This document shows, piece by piece, positions 1 to 11,732 of a stretch of DNA of 64,000 nucleotides. The translations under genes and the position numbers were made by a program. Where the stretch lies: NCBI GenBank assembly GCA_951799425.1, contig OX637394.1, positions 27,316,001 to 27,380,000 of the forward strand. The letters run 5' to 3'. The stretch's first letter is position 1. Each line of letters opens with the position of its first letter. This DNA comes from Ilex aquifolium. Taxonomy: Eukaryota; Streptophyta; Magnoliopsida; Aquifoliales; Aquifoliaceae. The notes under the pieces were generated by a model that made no database searches, was not told where the DNA came from, and was given only the letters and a program-made list of their open reading frames with translations.

Positions 1-309
1 TGTATGCATGAACTATGTATATGGTAAGAGTAGAAATAAAAATTTTAGTTGAGGTAATAGGGCATATTGTAGAAGTTTGGAAGCATTCCGGAGTGAAAGC
101 ACACTTTAGAGAGAGTTTGGGTAAAAAGGATTTTTGATACTTCCTTAGTAATTTGACCATAACTTTTTATTCTGATGTCCATTTGATCTGAAATTTGGAC
201 AGTAGATAATAGACTTCCAGGGCTACAAAATAGTATTTCACGAAAATTTTCCAAATCGACTTCTAAATAGGCCAAAACATCACTGTAAGTTTCAGCAGAA
301 CCTGGGATG

Positions 310-477
310 ACGTTCGAACGTGAACCGACGTTCGAACGACAGTGAGCCCCAGTACTTTGCCTCTGATGGAAAAACAAAAGTACTGAGAGCAAGTGACATT
401 CGAATGCCAAAGTACGTTCGAACGTAAAACAACAATTTGCACTACGGACGTTCGAACGCCAAATGACGTTCGAACGT
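310..477. promoter_or_regulatory. Palindrome cassette, ACGTTCGAACGT class
   Basis: Six copies of a 12-bp palindrome, perfect or nearly so, start at 310, 328, 396, 414, 448 and 466. They form three pairs, each exactly 18 bp apart start to start. The array ends 52 bp upstream of the TATA box at 529. The inner ACGT and TGACG cores resemble plant bZIP-type sites, but binding is only inferred. Confidence 0.75.
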
Positions 478-528
478 GATCAACGAATCAGAACACCAGA
501 TTTACGTCGGTTGAGATATTTTCTTCCC

Positions 529-537
529 CTATAAATA
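529..537 (+). promoter_or_regulatory. TATA box of family-A LTR
   Basis: CTATAAATA, followed by a CCTCCTTTAGCCTCCAT stretch that is also downstream of the TATA boxes in the 50413-59098 LTRs. It marks the U3/R region. Confidence 0.7.
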
Positions 538-1626
538 CATAGTGCCGCCTCCTTTAGCCTCCATACACCATATACAAACCTAGAAAGTCTTGAGAAACAA
601 GAAAGAAAGGTAGAAACACAAGATCAAAGAGGATTTGCACTTTGAAGTGGATCAAAATCTCAAGTTCTTCAAGAACTTTAAGGAAGAAGAAGGTAGGGGT
701 TTTCTTCCACTCTTGTTCACTGATGCTAGGCTTATATATATACATGTTTTGACTCTTAATCATATATATTTGTTATGGAATCATTGTTTCTTGATTGTTC
801 TTGTAAATCTTACCATGTTTGATGGAAGTTGTAGCTTGATAATCATAAAACCTTTATTCTTGACATCCAAACTCTAATTTTTCAAGAAGTATGGATTTTT
901 CTTATTGATATTTATTTGTTTTTGAGTTCAAAACCTTATATTCATTTGTTCTTGATTTCAAGACTTGATATTCATTTGTTCTTGATTTCAAAACCTGATA
1001 TTTACTTATTCTTAATATCAAAGCTTGATATTCCTTTGTTCTTGACATCAAAACTCTATATTCATTTGTTTTTGATACAAAAACTTTAGTGTTTTGGTTG
1101 GAACAATAAAACTATATATTGTGATGATCTCTTGCTCATTTTCTTCTTGAGATGCTATAATGAGAAATTGTGGATTTTGTCTTTATTTGGAATTGAGAAT
1201 ATATTGGTTTCCTCATTGGTATGGTTGTTGTGATGGACTTGGATTGTCATCGAGAGATGCCGTAGAGTGTTAGAGGTTAGTCTATCCCAGTGGGGGTAAG
1301 ATGGTTTCCTAACACTTGTAGTGGATTGTCATTGGTTAATGCTACCACTATCGTTCACTGGAGTTCGAACAAGGGATGGTATGCTTTTCCTGGGAAGGGA
1401 CTCGTCACTGCCATTTGGATGGTAGACGCCTTTTTCTAAAGTGTTTGTGATTGTGATGGTGATTGGTGGACTAGGTATAATCGTTGGGTAGATTCATGAG
1501 AAGCAATCAACATACATGGTACGGGGATGAACCAATATACATGGGATGATGGGTTGGATTGTCTTGGCCATTGCATTGGTATGGGACAATGCATCGGAAG
1601 GCGCCCTTCCTAAATGGCTTAAATTG

Positions 1627-1862
1627 GGAAATGGTATATTGGTTATTGTTCATTCTACCATAGACGGTTTCTACAAGAGTCTTGAGAAGTATGGGATTCC
1701 GTGAGAATTTGTGGAAACATTGTATGGTGGACTGGATTATATTTGGAAATGGTATATTGGTTATTGTTCATTCTACCATAGACGGTTTCTACAAGAGTCT
1801 TGGGAAGTACGGGATTCCGTGAGAATTTGTGGAAACATTGTATGGTGGACTGGATTATATTT
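1627..1862 (+). repeat. 118-bp tandem duplication in LTR
   Basis: Two nearly identical 118-bp units; the marker GGTATATTGG occurs at 1633 and 1751. A partial third start appears at about 1861. The solo LTR at 14066 lacks the duplication. The minus-strand 82-residue reading frame here is just the repeat translated. Confidence 0.85.
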
Positions 1863-2434
1863 GGAAATGGTTTGTTAACTGTATAGTGGTTTCGTTTATT
1901 CATTAAATTACTGTTGTTCTTTAAACTTGAGATCTATTTAAATTTTCACTATTTTATTTCAAGTTATATATGATATTTTGAAAAGGGAGACCGAACTGTT
2001 TTACATGTTTTCCAAACCTTGTTCGAGTTTGGGAGAACGTTGCTACAGAGCTTAGTGCTCACCCCCTACAAACAATATATTTTTCAGATTATGGTTTAGA
2101 AGAAGAGCCCGGAGTTGATGAGCAAATAGTTTGGGAAGCGCAATTGGATGTAAGCGTGGATCCCGAGGGGGATATCTAGAATTGTTATCTTTTTGCCCTA
2201 GACTAGGAAAGATATTGTAATACAATGGATGAATGTTATTTTGTTTATTCCGCTGCAAGATTAAGTCTGATTTTGAGATGTAAATGCCATAGTTTGGCAT
2301 ATTCTTTTGGATGATGTGTAGAAAGTATGTATAATGACTGGAATTTTCTTTATCTATGGATTTTATTAGTTGCTCTCATTATGTGAATGGTTTTAGTATG
2401 TAATGCCGTCCAGGGTGGTTTTGGGGGCGTTACA

Positions 2435-2839
2435 CATAGACTTCTTTCTTAAGTTTTAATTTGAAATATCTTTAGTTTTTAGGAAATATATACATAAGAA
2501 GAGTTAACTTGTTGGAGGATTCTTTTTCCACATCTCTTCCTAGACTCTTCTTTAAACATTTTTCTTATTTTATTGTGAAGATCTTGCTCATGGCTAGTGA
2601 GTAATTCTCTTCCTATTCTCTAGTTAGAGTATGATTTTCATGAATGTATCTTGAATATTTCATGAATGCAATAATAATTTTCTTGTTCTTGAATGATTTA
2701 TCTTTTCAAATACTTTTCGATTCAATGAATGATTTTACTAAAGTAATGTACTTTATAAACTTAAACAAGATTTAATTCTTGGTATGATTAATACTTATAA
2801 TTCCCTACGAGTTTACAATAATAGTACCAATTAGGATCA
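2435..2839 (+). repeat. Athila-type LTR remnant (R/U5 end)
   Basis: AT-rich sequence ending in GGATCA directly before an Athila-style primer site at 2849. It contains GCTCATGGCTAGTGAGTAA, typical of the transcribed part of Athila LTRs. The family-A LTR ending at 2434 interrupts it, so its start is missing. Confidence 0.55.
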
Positions 2840-2848
2840 AGCAAATTT

Positions 2849-2865
2849 TGGCGCTATTGCCGTGA
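2849..2865 (+). other. Primer-binding site, tRNA-Asp type
   Basis: TGGCGCTATTGCCGTGA is a decayed match to the tRNA-Asp-complementary site used by Athila elements. Compare the better copy at 5575. Confidence 0.65.
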
Positions 2866-3067
2866 AACCTGAAAGGATATGGAAGCCAAAAAGAAGAAGT
2901 CACAACGAGCTATTTGGAGAACTCAACTTTTCAGGGTAACCTCGTTTCATCTTTTAGATTTTTGTTAATTTTGTTTGTTTTGTTTGAGTTTTATCGATTT
3001 AGTTTAATTTTTGCTATTTTACTGCTAGTTTGTTTTAAGTCACAATCATCAATTAGTTTATAGTTGT

Positions 3068-3870
3068 ATGTCTGGTGGAGAAAACTTAGATTCTGATATT
3101 GAGTCACCATTTGAAGAATCTGTAGGGTCCGTAGGTTCATCTTTATCTTTAGCGTCTAATTAGTCACTTCTTGCCCCCACTTTGGATCTAAGTCAAATAG
3201 GTAGTGACATGGGAGACAACGCGAATAACCCTAACTGAAATAACCCTAAATCGTGGTCAAGAGGTTGACTAGTAGGTCCAAACTCTTAGGGATTTTCTGC
3301 ACCCCACAAGAAGCAGTGTCCCATTGTGTTTTGTCTTTCCATAAAATGCATAGCGGTTCACGGTGAAACTTGGCAGAATCTAGCTTTTGTCGCAATTCCA
3401 TGGTCTCAACCACTTCCCATGGGAGAAAGTATTTATTAAAAGAAGATGATGACTTGAGGGCTAAGATGGTCTTTTTATCGCGAAAGCTTGAAGCTCTAGA
3501 GATAAAGAAGGTCAATGAAGTTTCTACTGTGTCACCCACTGAATATACTTCTGGGATATGTGCTTTAGTGGGGAATTCTACTAAGGAATGTCCCACGATT
3601 CCTACTTTCTAGGAAGTGTTGTTGGAAAACGCCAACGTCGTCTCCTCTTTTCAAAAACCATATAACAACCCGTACTCCAAAACATATAATCAAGGGTAGA
3701 AACAACACTCAGATTTTAGTTGGAGGGGAACATAGTAGCAACAAGGCCCACCACTAGCACCAGCACTAGCACGACAACAATAACCACCTTACCAGCCACC
3801 ACGCAAACCTAGTCAAGAGGATACATTAAACCAATTCATGTAGGCCCAAAATGCAATGCAATAACCAAAA
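3068..3870 (+). pseudogene. Athila gag remnant (older element)
   Basis: Broken gag of an Athila element older than the one at 3876. An ATG at 3068 opens an acidic, Ser-rich N-terminus. A deletion then removes the capsid core. At about 3420-3612 the peptide LLKEDDDLRAKM and the following GICALVGNSTKECP match the same part of the gag at 6480-6660 (VLKEDDDLIAKM; EICALSGHPVGECP). The zinc-knuckle cysteines and histidine are partly lost here: the first Cys is replaced and the His is Asn. A Gln/Pro-rich linker follows to about 3868. The next element inserted at 3876. Non-functional. Confidence 0.7.
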
Positions 3871-4147
3871 CATGTTGATTAACCCTAATTAGTATGTAAA
3901 TTAAAATAATTAAATAAGTATATTTTGTAAGATAAAACAATTAAAAACAGTAAATTAGGGTTTATACATAAGCTAATGTTTTATGTGTGTAATGTTTGAA
4001 ATTTCAGGGTTTTTGTGCGAAATTGCCAGAAATCATGAGGAGCAATCTGTTAAAGCATGAATCAATAAGGCATGCAAGTGTAATATCAACAAAGAACCTA
4101 CAAGAATACTGTGGAACTTACCACCACAAACTAGCAAACCAGCACAG

Positions 4148-4235
4148 TTCGGACGGTGGTGGTGGTGTCCGGACGGTTTCTCTAGGCGGTTCAAGCTTAT
4201 TTTCCACCTTCAGCTTCCTCCTTTGCCTATAAATA
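4148..4235 (+). promoter_or_regulatory. Athila U3 promoter: TCCGGAC pair plus TATA box
   Basis: Two GC-rich boxes, TTCGGAC (4148) and TCCGGAC (4168), lie 20 bp apart with a GGTGGTGGTG spacer. The TATA box CTATAAATA follows at 4227. The same layout recurs in the 3' LTR (17624, 17644, TATA 17703), in the right-hand Athila LTR (63569, 63589), and inside the element at 11985. Confidence 0.7.
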
Positions 4236-4946
4236 GGCCTTTTCATCTTTTTCAACCGCGAACTTAGAGAGAAGGGGAGTTCAGGAGCTTCAGAGAGATA
4301 TTCAAGAATAAAGAAAAATTCAAAGAGAGATTCAAAAATCCAAGGGGAGATACTGTCCAACCTACTTTCTAGCCAGAATTCTGTTATTTTTACATTTATG
4401 TTATACCTTTTTACTTGGAGAGTTGAACTTCCGCCACCTTTTTGTCTTAACTGATATTAAGGGTGGTTATATTTCAACTATTCATTGGGAAAGGAGTGTT
4501 AGTGTCTATATTTTATTTAGTATTGTAATGAAACTGCCTCACACCTGTTGCTTGTTTATAGCAATGAGGTGTGAGTAGTTTACTTATACCCTTCAATGAA
4601 GGGTAAACATATGTATATTATTGGCTAAATTATGGAAATGCCGATATTGAATTATGCTTTATTGATATATATACCTCCCTTAACTGATGGATGGTTATAT
4701 TTATAATATGCTCATGGTTATGAACATCGAGCAGTACTTAATATTCTATACCATACTATCTACTATTATGTACTTCATGCATGATATAGTGATGTACGTA
4801 ATTGGGTGTTACGTAAAAGTCGATTGATTGGTTATAGACGGGTTAAGTCTCGGCATAGCCAATGCTTTCAGTTTCAATACGTAGCCCGGAATTTTGTCAA
4901 CAGTGAATCATCAACCTGCCGGTGGAATATCTAAGGTGTTCCATTT

Positions 4947-5134
4947 GAATGGCTTGACCTTCTGGTGCACTAATGATGTTTAACAGTTGCATGGTACAAA
5001 GCTGTCAGATGAATAACCTAAGTGATCCTCTTGAATGGCTTGACCTTCTGGTTTGCTAGGGTTATTTAACTGATACATAAAACTGCCAAATTGAGTAATT
5101 CCAGTATTCCTCCTGAATGGCTTGACCTTCTATT
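4947..5134 (+). repeat. About 84-bp repeat, three units, in Athila LTR
   Basis: GAATGGCTTGACCTTCT occurs at 4947, 5033 and 5115, spaced 86 and 82 bp, with similar flanks. The 3' LTR has the same three. The Athila LTR at the right edge of the window has a single copy (about 62690-62712, minus strand). Confidence 0.75.
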
Positions 5135-5574
5135 TTACTTGAATTAGTCGATCGTTGCATATACCACTAGCTAACCTAAACAATGGATGTGTTATGGTTT
5201 AATATACATCAGACCTACCGGTTGAATTTCTAGTGACCTGAAAGTTAATTGTTGTAAGGTGACATTTCTAGTACTTAACCAATATAAAGCATATGGGATC
5301 CTTAAACTGAAGGGTACCTTTTTATATTATTAACATTCATCAGTTTACTTACGCATTTTATTTACATAGTCTAGTTATCAATCTAAGCTCACATCACAAG
5401 CTATTTTATGTTACGCTGCTTTAACAACAACTTTACTGTTCTTATTTTAAATTCTAATTGTTAAAACTCTTCGTGGGATCGATCTTGGACTTAAACCGAG
5501 TAAACTATAATTCGACCACTTATACTTGGGTGTATGATATAAAACAGGTCACGAAACAGGTCGAATCAAATTTT

Positions 5575-5592
5575 TGGCGCTGTTGCCGGTGA
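5575..5592 (+). other. Primer-binding site, tRNA-Asp type
   Basis: TGGCGCTGTTGCCGGTGA, six bases after the 5' LTR end, is close to the tRNA-Asp-complementary site characteristic of Athila. Minus-strand DNA synthesis would start here. Confidence 0.85.
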
Positions 5593-5674
5593 GTTACGGT
5601 AATTTTAATTTGAATAGGGAAGTTGTTTACTTGTATTATATGTTTATAGATTGTTTGTTTTCTTTTAATAGTTT

Positions 5675-7363
5675 ATGTCTGTTCATTCATCAGTAGGTTC
5701 TGTAAATCAGTCATCTCCTTCGTCCTCATCATCTTCATCTACACAAACGTCATTTGAATTAAGTATGACTCAAAATGTTCCTAGGGAGCAAGATCCTAGG
5801 GAGCAAGAAGTAGTTCAGAATGTTCGACCTTTAAAAGAGTATTTGCATCCTACACGTACCAATGTTCCGTCATGCTTTGCTTTTCCAATAGACGCTCCAA
5901 ATCTTAATATTAAGTCAGGGATAATACAGTTATTACCACAGTTCCATGGTTTGGAAACTGAAAACCCCTATGTACATATGAAAGAATTTGAGGAAGTTTG
6001 TGGAACTCTGCAGGATATCTCTGAAATGGCTCAATTAAAACTTTTTCCTTTTTCTTTGAAAGATAAAGCTAAACAATGGCTTAATTCTTTAAGAGCTAAT
6101 TCTATTACAAGTTGGCAAGCTTTGTAAATTGATTTTAAAAAAAAAAAAAATCCTGTGCATCGTACTAATACATTAAGACGTCAAATAATGATTTTTTATG
6201 TGAAAGAAGGGAATTTTTTTTATCAATGTTGGGAAAGATTTAAGGATCTTCTCCATCCTTGTCCACATCATGCATTTGAAAATTGGACTTTAGTTGGTTT
6301 CTTTTATGATGCTCTTCCATCTGCAATGCGACAGTTTGTTGAATAATGGCACAGGGGAAATTTATGAGTAAAAACCCTGAAGAGGCATTTCAAATTTTTG
6401 ATACTATTTCTGAGAGTTCCCAGATGTGGGACTCGACTTCTTCAAATATCGTTGAACCTAAGCCGTCTACATCCGAAAGAGGAAAATTTGTGTTAAAAGA
6501 AGATGATGATTTAATAGCTAAAATGACTAATTTATCTCAAAAATTAGGAGCCTTAGAGATGAAAAAAATTAAGCAAGTGTCTGTTGTTTCTTCTACTGAC
6601 CAAATATGTGAAATTTGTGCGTTGTCAGGACATCCTGTCGGAGAATGTCCAACTATACCCGCATTTAAAGAAGTTTTAATTGAACAATCTAATGCTATTC
6701 CAACTTATACTAAGCCTTATCCAAATCCATATATTGATACCTACAATCTAAGATGAATAAATCATCCAAATTTTAGTTGAAAAAAATACACAAACTACAA
6801 ATCAAACACAAGGTCCACCACAACCACAGACTCAACAACAATATCAACCTTATCAACCCCTACATAGAAGGACTCTAGAAGATACTATGAATCAATTTAT
6901 TCAAAGTCAAATGAGTTTCAATACTCAAAAAACTCAAGCATTTAATGATTTTAAAGCTCAAACTTCACAAAGTATTGAAGATATTAAGAGTCATCTAGCT
7001 AAGTTGACCCAGTCCTTGAGTATGTCAGAGAAGGGAAAATTTCCATCTCAGCCTAAACCTCCACAAAGTCAAAGTCAAGCTAATACTATGTCCTCTGAAC
7101 TTTCTCTAAGTCAAGTACAAGCAATCATAACACTGAGAAGTGGTAAGGTGATTGACAAAACTATTAAACCCAAGATTCCTAAAAACATATGTAAGTCAAT
7201 TCCTGTAAATGAACCACTTGAACCTGAATTTTCAGCTGAAAAGCAACCAAAAATACAAAATAAAGAAGATCATCCATGTCCTATTCCTTTACCTTTTCCT
7301 CAAAGGGTTAAAAAATCCTCATTTGTAAAAGATCATTCTGAAATTCTTGAGCTATTTAAATAG
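5675..7363 (+). pseudogene. gag: Athila gag, disrupted
   Basis: Capsid/nucleocapsid polyprotein of the Athila element. It starts with a Ser-rich leader (MSVHSSVGSVNQSS) after the PBS. Capsid-like text follows, with LKLFPFSLKDKAKQWLNSL and FYQCWERFKDLL, both hallmarks of the plant Ty3 gag family. A TAA at about 6125 and a frameshift near 6346 (after MRQFVE) break it. A CCHC zinc knuckle (CEICALSGHPVGEC) lies at about 6607-6650. A stop and a further frameshift lie near 6757-6886. A C-terminal linker rich in Gln, Ser and Pro runs to a TAG at 7361. Protease follows in the same frame. Non-functional; assignment to Athila is secure from the gag, PR and PBS together. Confidence 0.88.
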
Positions 7364-8030
7364 GTAAAGATTAACATCCTTTTGTTGGATGCAAATCTTT
7401 GCACGGAAAAAAGAAAAACCACTGTACAAAAGAAAACATTTCTAACTGAACAAGTTAGTGCTATAATTCAACATAACACTCTTCTTAAGTACAAAGATCC
7501 GGGTAGTCCTACAGTCTTATGTATCATTGAAAATTTCTGAATTGAACAAGCTTTGCTAGATCTTGGAGCCAGTGTTAACTTAATGCCATATGTTGTGTAT
7601 ACACAATTTGGGTTATGTGAGTTGAAACCTACCAATGTTACACTACAATTAGCAGACTGATCGATAAAAACTCCACGAGGAATTGTGGAGGATGTTCTTG
7701 TCCAAGTTGATTAATTATATTTTTCAATAGATTTTATTGTTCTAGATACACCACCAATTTTTCATGCATCTGCATACATACCTGTTATTTTGGGTCGACC
7801 ATTCCTAGCTACATCAAATGCATTGATTAATTGTAGGAATGAAGTTATGAAACTTTCATTTGGAAACATGAATTTGGAATTAAATATTTTCAACATTACA
7901 AAACAACCCAAAGAAGAAGAATTGCATGAAGTAAATTGTGTTGAGTTGTTAAATCAAAGTTTATTTGAAAATGCTTGTATGCAAAAAAAGTTATATACAT
8001 TAGAGTCTATACCTAATATTGAGTCTAAAG
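7364..8030 (+). pseudogene. pol: Athila protease region
   Basis: Aspartic protease that would cut the Gag-Pol polyprotein. The active-site text is LLDLGASVNLMP (about 7555-7590). DLGA in place of the usual DSG/DTG is the normal Athila form. A second family motif, ILGRPFLATSNA, follows at about 7780, and KLSFGNMNLELNIFN closes the domain. Reading continues in the frame of 6887-7363, but with stops at about 7538, 7658 and 7712. It leads directly into RT. Confidence 0.85.
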
Positions 8031-9202
8031 ATATATCAGCATGGAATCCAAAATGTGAAAAATTGTTGCCTAAATCTTTAGAATCCAACGTCAAAAGTTT
8101 TAAGCCAGAATTAAAACATTTCCCAACTAAATTAAAATATATCTTTTTGGGGAAAGATAAAATCTATCCAGTGATAATATCTTCAAAATTATCTGGAATT
8201 CAAGAAAAAGAATTGACAAAAGTTTTGAAAGATCACCAAAGTGTTATTGGATGGACAATAGAAGATATAAAAGGTATTATTCCACTTCTATGTATTCATT
8301 GTATATATTTAGAAGAAGATGCTAAGTCATCTCGTCAAATGCAAAGAAGATTGAATCCACACTTAAAAGAGGTAGTCTGTGCTGAAGTACTTAAACTATT
8401 AGATGCTAATATTATTTGTCCTATATCTGATAGTAAATGGGTTAGTCCTACACATGTAGTCCCTAAGAAGTCTGGTGTTACTGTAATAAAAAATCAAGAA
8501 AATGAATTAGTTCCTATGCGTACAGTCACTGGTTGGCGTGTGTGTATTGATTATCGAAAGCTAAATTCCCTCACCATAAAAGATCATTTTTCATTGCCTT
8601 TTCTAGATCAAGTTTTAGATAGAATAGTTGGTCATGCATATTATTATTTTTTAGATGGATATTCTAGTAATAATCAGATTGAAATTGCAATAGATGATCA
8701 AGAAAAAACCACATTTACATGTCCTTTTGGTACTTTTGCTTATAAAAGAATGTCTTTTGGATTATGTAATGCTCCAGCTACCTTTTAGCGTTGCATGTTA
8801 AGTATATTTAGTGATATGGTGGAACAATATTTAGAAGTTTTTATGGACGATTTCTCGGTATATGGTGATTCATTTCATTTATGTTTAGAAAATCTTGAAA
8901 AAGTTCTTATTCGATGTGAAGAAACAAACCTTGTTTTGAATTGGGAAAAATGTCATTTCATGGTTATACAAGGTATTGTTTTAGGTCATGTAGTTTCTGA
9001 AAAAGGAATTGAAGTTGATAAATCCAAAATTGACTTGATAGCTAATCTTCTTTCACCCAATGTTCGATCTTTTCTAGGTCATGCATGATTTTATAGAAGA
9101 TTTATTAAAAATTTTAGTTTAATATCTACACCTATATGTAATCTTTTGTGTCAGGATATATTATTTGAATGAAATGATGCATGTTAATTAGTAGTTGATA
9201 AA
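8031..9202 (+). pseudogene. pol: Athila reverse transcriptase
   Basis: RNA-dependent DNA polymerase domain. Visible blocks in order: a spacer with LTKVLKDHQSVIGWTIEDIKG, then WVSPTHVVPKKSG, VCIDYRKLN, FTCPFGTFAYKRMSFGLCNA, and the catalytic VFMDDFSVYG at about 8837-8866 with both Asp residues kept. LVLNWEKCHFM and [14 protein letters not shown] follow. Stops at 8786 (TAG, just before the catalytic block) and 9086 (TGA) disable it. The remainder to about 9202 holds the degraded connection domain. Assignment to Ty3/Athila RT is secure. Confidence 0.9.
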
Positions 9203-9690
9203 TTGAAAAACATGCTTATTTCTGCACCTATTATGCAACCTCCTGACTGGTCTTTACCTTTTGAATTAATGTGTGATGCAAATGATTATGCAGTAGGAGC
9301 AGTATTAGATCAAATAAAAGATAAAATATCTTATGTAATTTACTATGCAAGCAAAACTTTAAATGATGCACAAATGAATTATTCTACTACAGATAAAGAA
9401 TTGCTTACTGTTGTATTTGCATTAGATAAATTTCGTTCATATCTAGTTGAATCGTCAATTGTTGTATTTACTGATCATACGACTTTAAAATATTTACTTA
9501 TTAAGAAAGATGCTAAGCCACGTCTCCTACGTTGGATATTGTTACTTCAAGAATTTGATCTTATCATTAAAGATAAGAAATGAGTTGAAAACATGGTAGC
9601 AGATCACTTGTCAAGGCTAAATTATGATATAAAGGAAGAACCAATTCCGATTAGAGAAACCTTTCCAGATGAACAACTTTTTGCAATAAC
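9203..9690 (+). pseudogene. pol: Athila RNase H
   Basis: RNase H domain that degrades the RNA strand during reverse transcription. It begins after [14 protein letters not shown] text, with the catalytic-region motif [12 protein letters not shown], then [20 protein letters not shown] and [14 protein letters not shown] at 9581 falls just before the terminal motif VADHLSRL at about 9597. It is in the same frame as the RT. Confidence 0.88.
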
Positions 9691-10950
9691 AGAAATACCA
9701 TGATATGTAGATATAGCCAATTATTTAGCTACTGATATTATTCCTCCTAATTATACCTGAACTGATAGAAACCAGTTTCTGAGTGAGGTACGTAATTTTT
9801 TCTGGGAAGATCCTTATTTGTTTAAATACTGTAATGATCAGATAATAACACATTGTGTACCTAATCATGAAATTGGTCGGGTAATTCAGTTTTGTCACTC
9901 TGAAGCTTGCAGATGACATTTTGCTTTAAAGAAAACCGCTGCTAAAATTTCGCACTGTGGATTTTATTAGCCAACTCTTTTTAAAAATGTTCATATATTT
10001 TGTTTAAATTCTGACAGATGTCAAAGAATGAAAAATATTTCAAAAAGAAATATGATGCCTTTAAACCCTATTTTAATTGTTGGGGCATCGATTTTATGGG
10101 ACAATTTCCCCCATCCTTTGGATATCTGCACATTTTGGTTGCAGTCGATTGTGTCTCTAAATGGGTAGAGGCAATTCCATGTAGAAATAATGATCACAGA
10201 ACATTGGTTAAGTTTTTAAAAGAAAATATTTTATCCAGATTTAGAATTCCTCGAACCATTATCAGTGATGGTGGATCACATTTTTGTAACAAATTTTAAA
10301 AAAATCTTATGAAAAAATACTCGATTTCTCATAAAATATCCACTCTGTATCATCCACAGACAAGTGGACAAGCTGAATTAGCTAATAGGGAGATAAAATA
10401 CATTTTAGAAAAAACAGTAAATCCAGATCGTAAGGATTGGTCTTTGAAATTAACTGATGCGCTTTGGGCTTACCATACTGCATATAAAACTATTTTAGAC
10501 ATGTCTCCTTATCGATTAGTTTTTTGTAAACCATGTCACTTGCCTGTAGAATTAGAACATCGAGCATATTGGGCAATCAAAATAATGAATGTTGATATGG
10601 ATAAAGCTGGAGTATCTCGTAAATTTCAAATTAATGAATTTGAGGAATTAAGAAATGAAGCATGTGAAAATGCAAAGATTGCTAAGTCTAGAACAAAAAA
10701 TTTTCATGATAAAAATATAATGCGGAAGTCTTTTGAACCTTCTCAAAAATTTCTCTTGTATAATGCAGAACTTCATTTATTTCCTGGAAAGTTAAGATCT
10801 AGATGGATAGGTTGTTACATTGTCAAGCAAATTTTTGATTATGGAGCAATTTAAATTGAGAATCCATTAACCGAAAATGTTTTCAAAGTAAATGGTCAAA
10901 GGCTTAAACCCTATTATGATGGATTCACTCAAGATGTAACTTCTATATAG
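9691..10950 (+). pseudogene. pol: Athila integrase
   Basis: Integrase. The N-terminal HHCC zinc region (about 9830-10020) has internal stops, and a frameshift near 10000 moves the rest to another frame. The DDE core is visible: WGIDFMGQFPPSFGYLH (first Asp), IISDGGSHFCNKF (second Asp), and [16 protein letters not shown] (Glu). A TAA at 10297 splits it. The C-terminal region holds [17 protein letters not shown] and VNGQRLKPYYDG, and ends at a TAG at 10948. No chromodomain, as expected for Athila. Confidence 0.88.
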
Positions 10951-11399
10951 ATGTTAGAGCCACTCTATGTGTTTTGAAAAATTTATATTGATGTTTGACT
11001 GTAAATAGTAGTACTAATTGTTTGTTGTTTGTTTTACAAATTAGATTATCAGTTATATTACCTTCCACACTTGTTTAGCATTTCTATATTTTCACTGTTT
11101 TATACATTATGGACAATTTTTAATTTAAGTTGGGGGGAGGATTACTTAAATTTATGTTTTTTTCATTTAAATTTGTTCGTCTTTGTAACTGGCAGACGTT
11201 AAAGAACCGGAACTAGTCTTTGTCATTTAAATTTGTTCGTCTTTGTGACTGGCAGACATTAAAGAACCGGATAGCGAGTCAATTTTTTTTTAGTCATTTT
11301 TAAAATTTTTCGAAAAATAATTGTAAAATGGACAAGAAACTGTTTTGGTTAAGTTTAATTCTACTGCGCCATTTTCCAAAAGACATACATTCGTTGATT
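10951..11399 (+). other. Athila post-pol spacer with central purine tract and 60-bp duplication
   Basis: No coding sequence seen. It contains AAGTTGGGGGGAGG at 11127-11140, which resembles the PPT at 17339-17351. It also contains an exact-length tandem duplication (11161-11220 and 11221-11280, 60 bp each, about 90% identical, marker CATTTAAATTTGTTCGTC). Confidence 0.7.
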
Positions 11400-11732
11400 A
11401 TGGCAAAAACTAGATTTGTTAGAAATTTAGAAATCTTTGAAAGTCAAGCAAAACTCTTGTGCGGAAAAAGTTCATTTGCTAAATGCCGATGAGCAAATCG
11501 TCTCGGTGGTTGTGTGAGATGTGGTCGTTTAATGCATTTGAGACAATATAATCAGTGTGCAGAACCAATTTCAGGACGAGTGTTAGATCGTCTTGAGTGG
11601 ATTAGGTATGGGCAGGGTAAGGAATATCCTGAGACACCATCCTATTCTACTCCTATGTTGTCAAGATACGTGAGAAGTGAAATTAATCGTGTCACTGGTG
11701 TTGTTGATTTGCAAGATTCTGATTCTGATTAG
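11400..11732 (+). pseudogene. Small Cys-containing ORF between pol and ORF3, one in-frame stop
   Basis: I do not recognise this one. An ATG at 11400 opens a 110-codon frame interrupted only by a TGA at 11490. The continuation is open to a TAG at 11730. The TGA could be a decayed CGA codon. After the stop comes CVRCGRLMHLRQYNQC, a C-X2-C-X4-H-X6-C arrangement that could bind metal. The C-terminus is acidic (DLQDSDSD). It lies in the accessory region where Athila elements carry extra ORFs. It could be a real accessory protein, or chance; only length and Cys/His spacing support it. Confidence 0.4.

Larger units (their letters stand above)
1..2434 (+). repeat. Chromovirus family-A LTR, left end outside window
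   Basis: Its right end (GGGGGCGTTACA) matches the ends of the solo LTR at 14066-16304 and of the LTRs at 50413-59098. The stretch from about 1140 to 2434 aligns by eye with 14990-16304, for example the block around 1257 with GCCGTAGAGTGTTAGAGG. A plus-strand TATA box at 529-537 sets the orientation. No primer-binding site follows 2434, so this is a solo LTR or the 3' LTR of an element lying to the left. It sits inside an Athila LTR remnant; the 5-bp flank after the end is CATAG, and the matching copy would be outside the window. Confidence 0.85.
3876..5568 (+). repeat. 5' LTR of Athila element
   Basis: 1693 bp, TG...CA. It matches the 3' LTR, which is 1692 bp once the nested insertion is removed. 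It contains a TCCGGAC box pair at 4148-4174, a TATA box at 4227-4235, and three copies of a GAATGGCTTGACCTTCT block. Just before its end it has a TTGGGTGTA motif that is shared with family X. Confidence 0.92.

Noticed and set aside
3246..3596. 116-residue minus-strand frame
   Set aside because: Antisense to the older Athila gag remnant; no recognisable domain.
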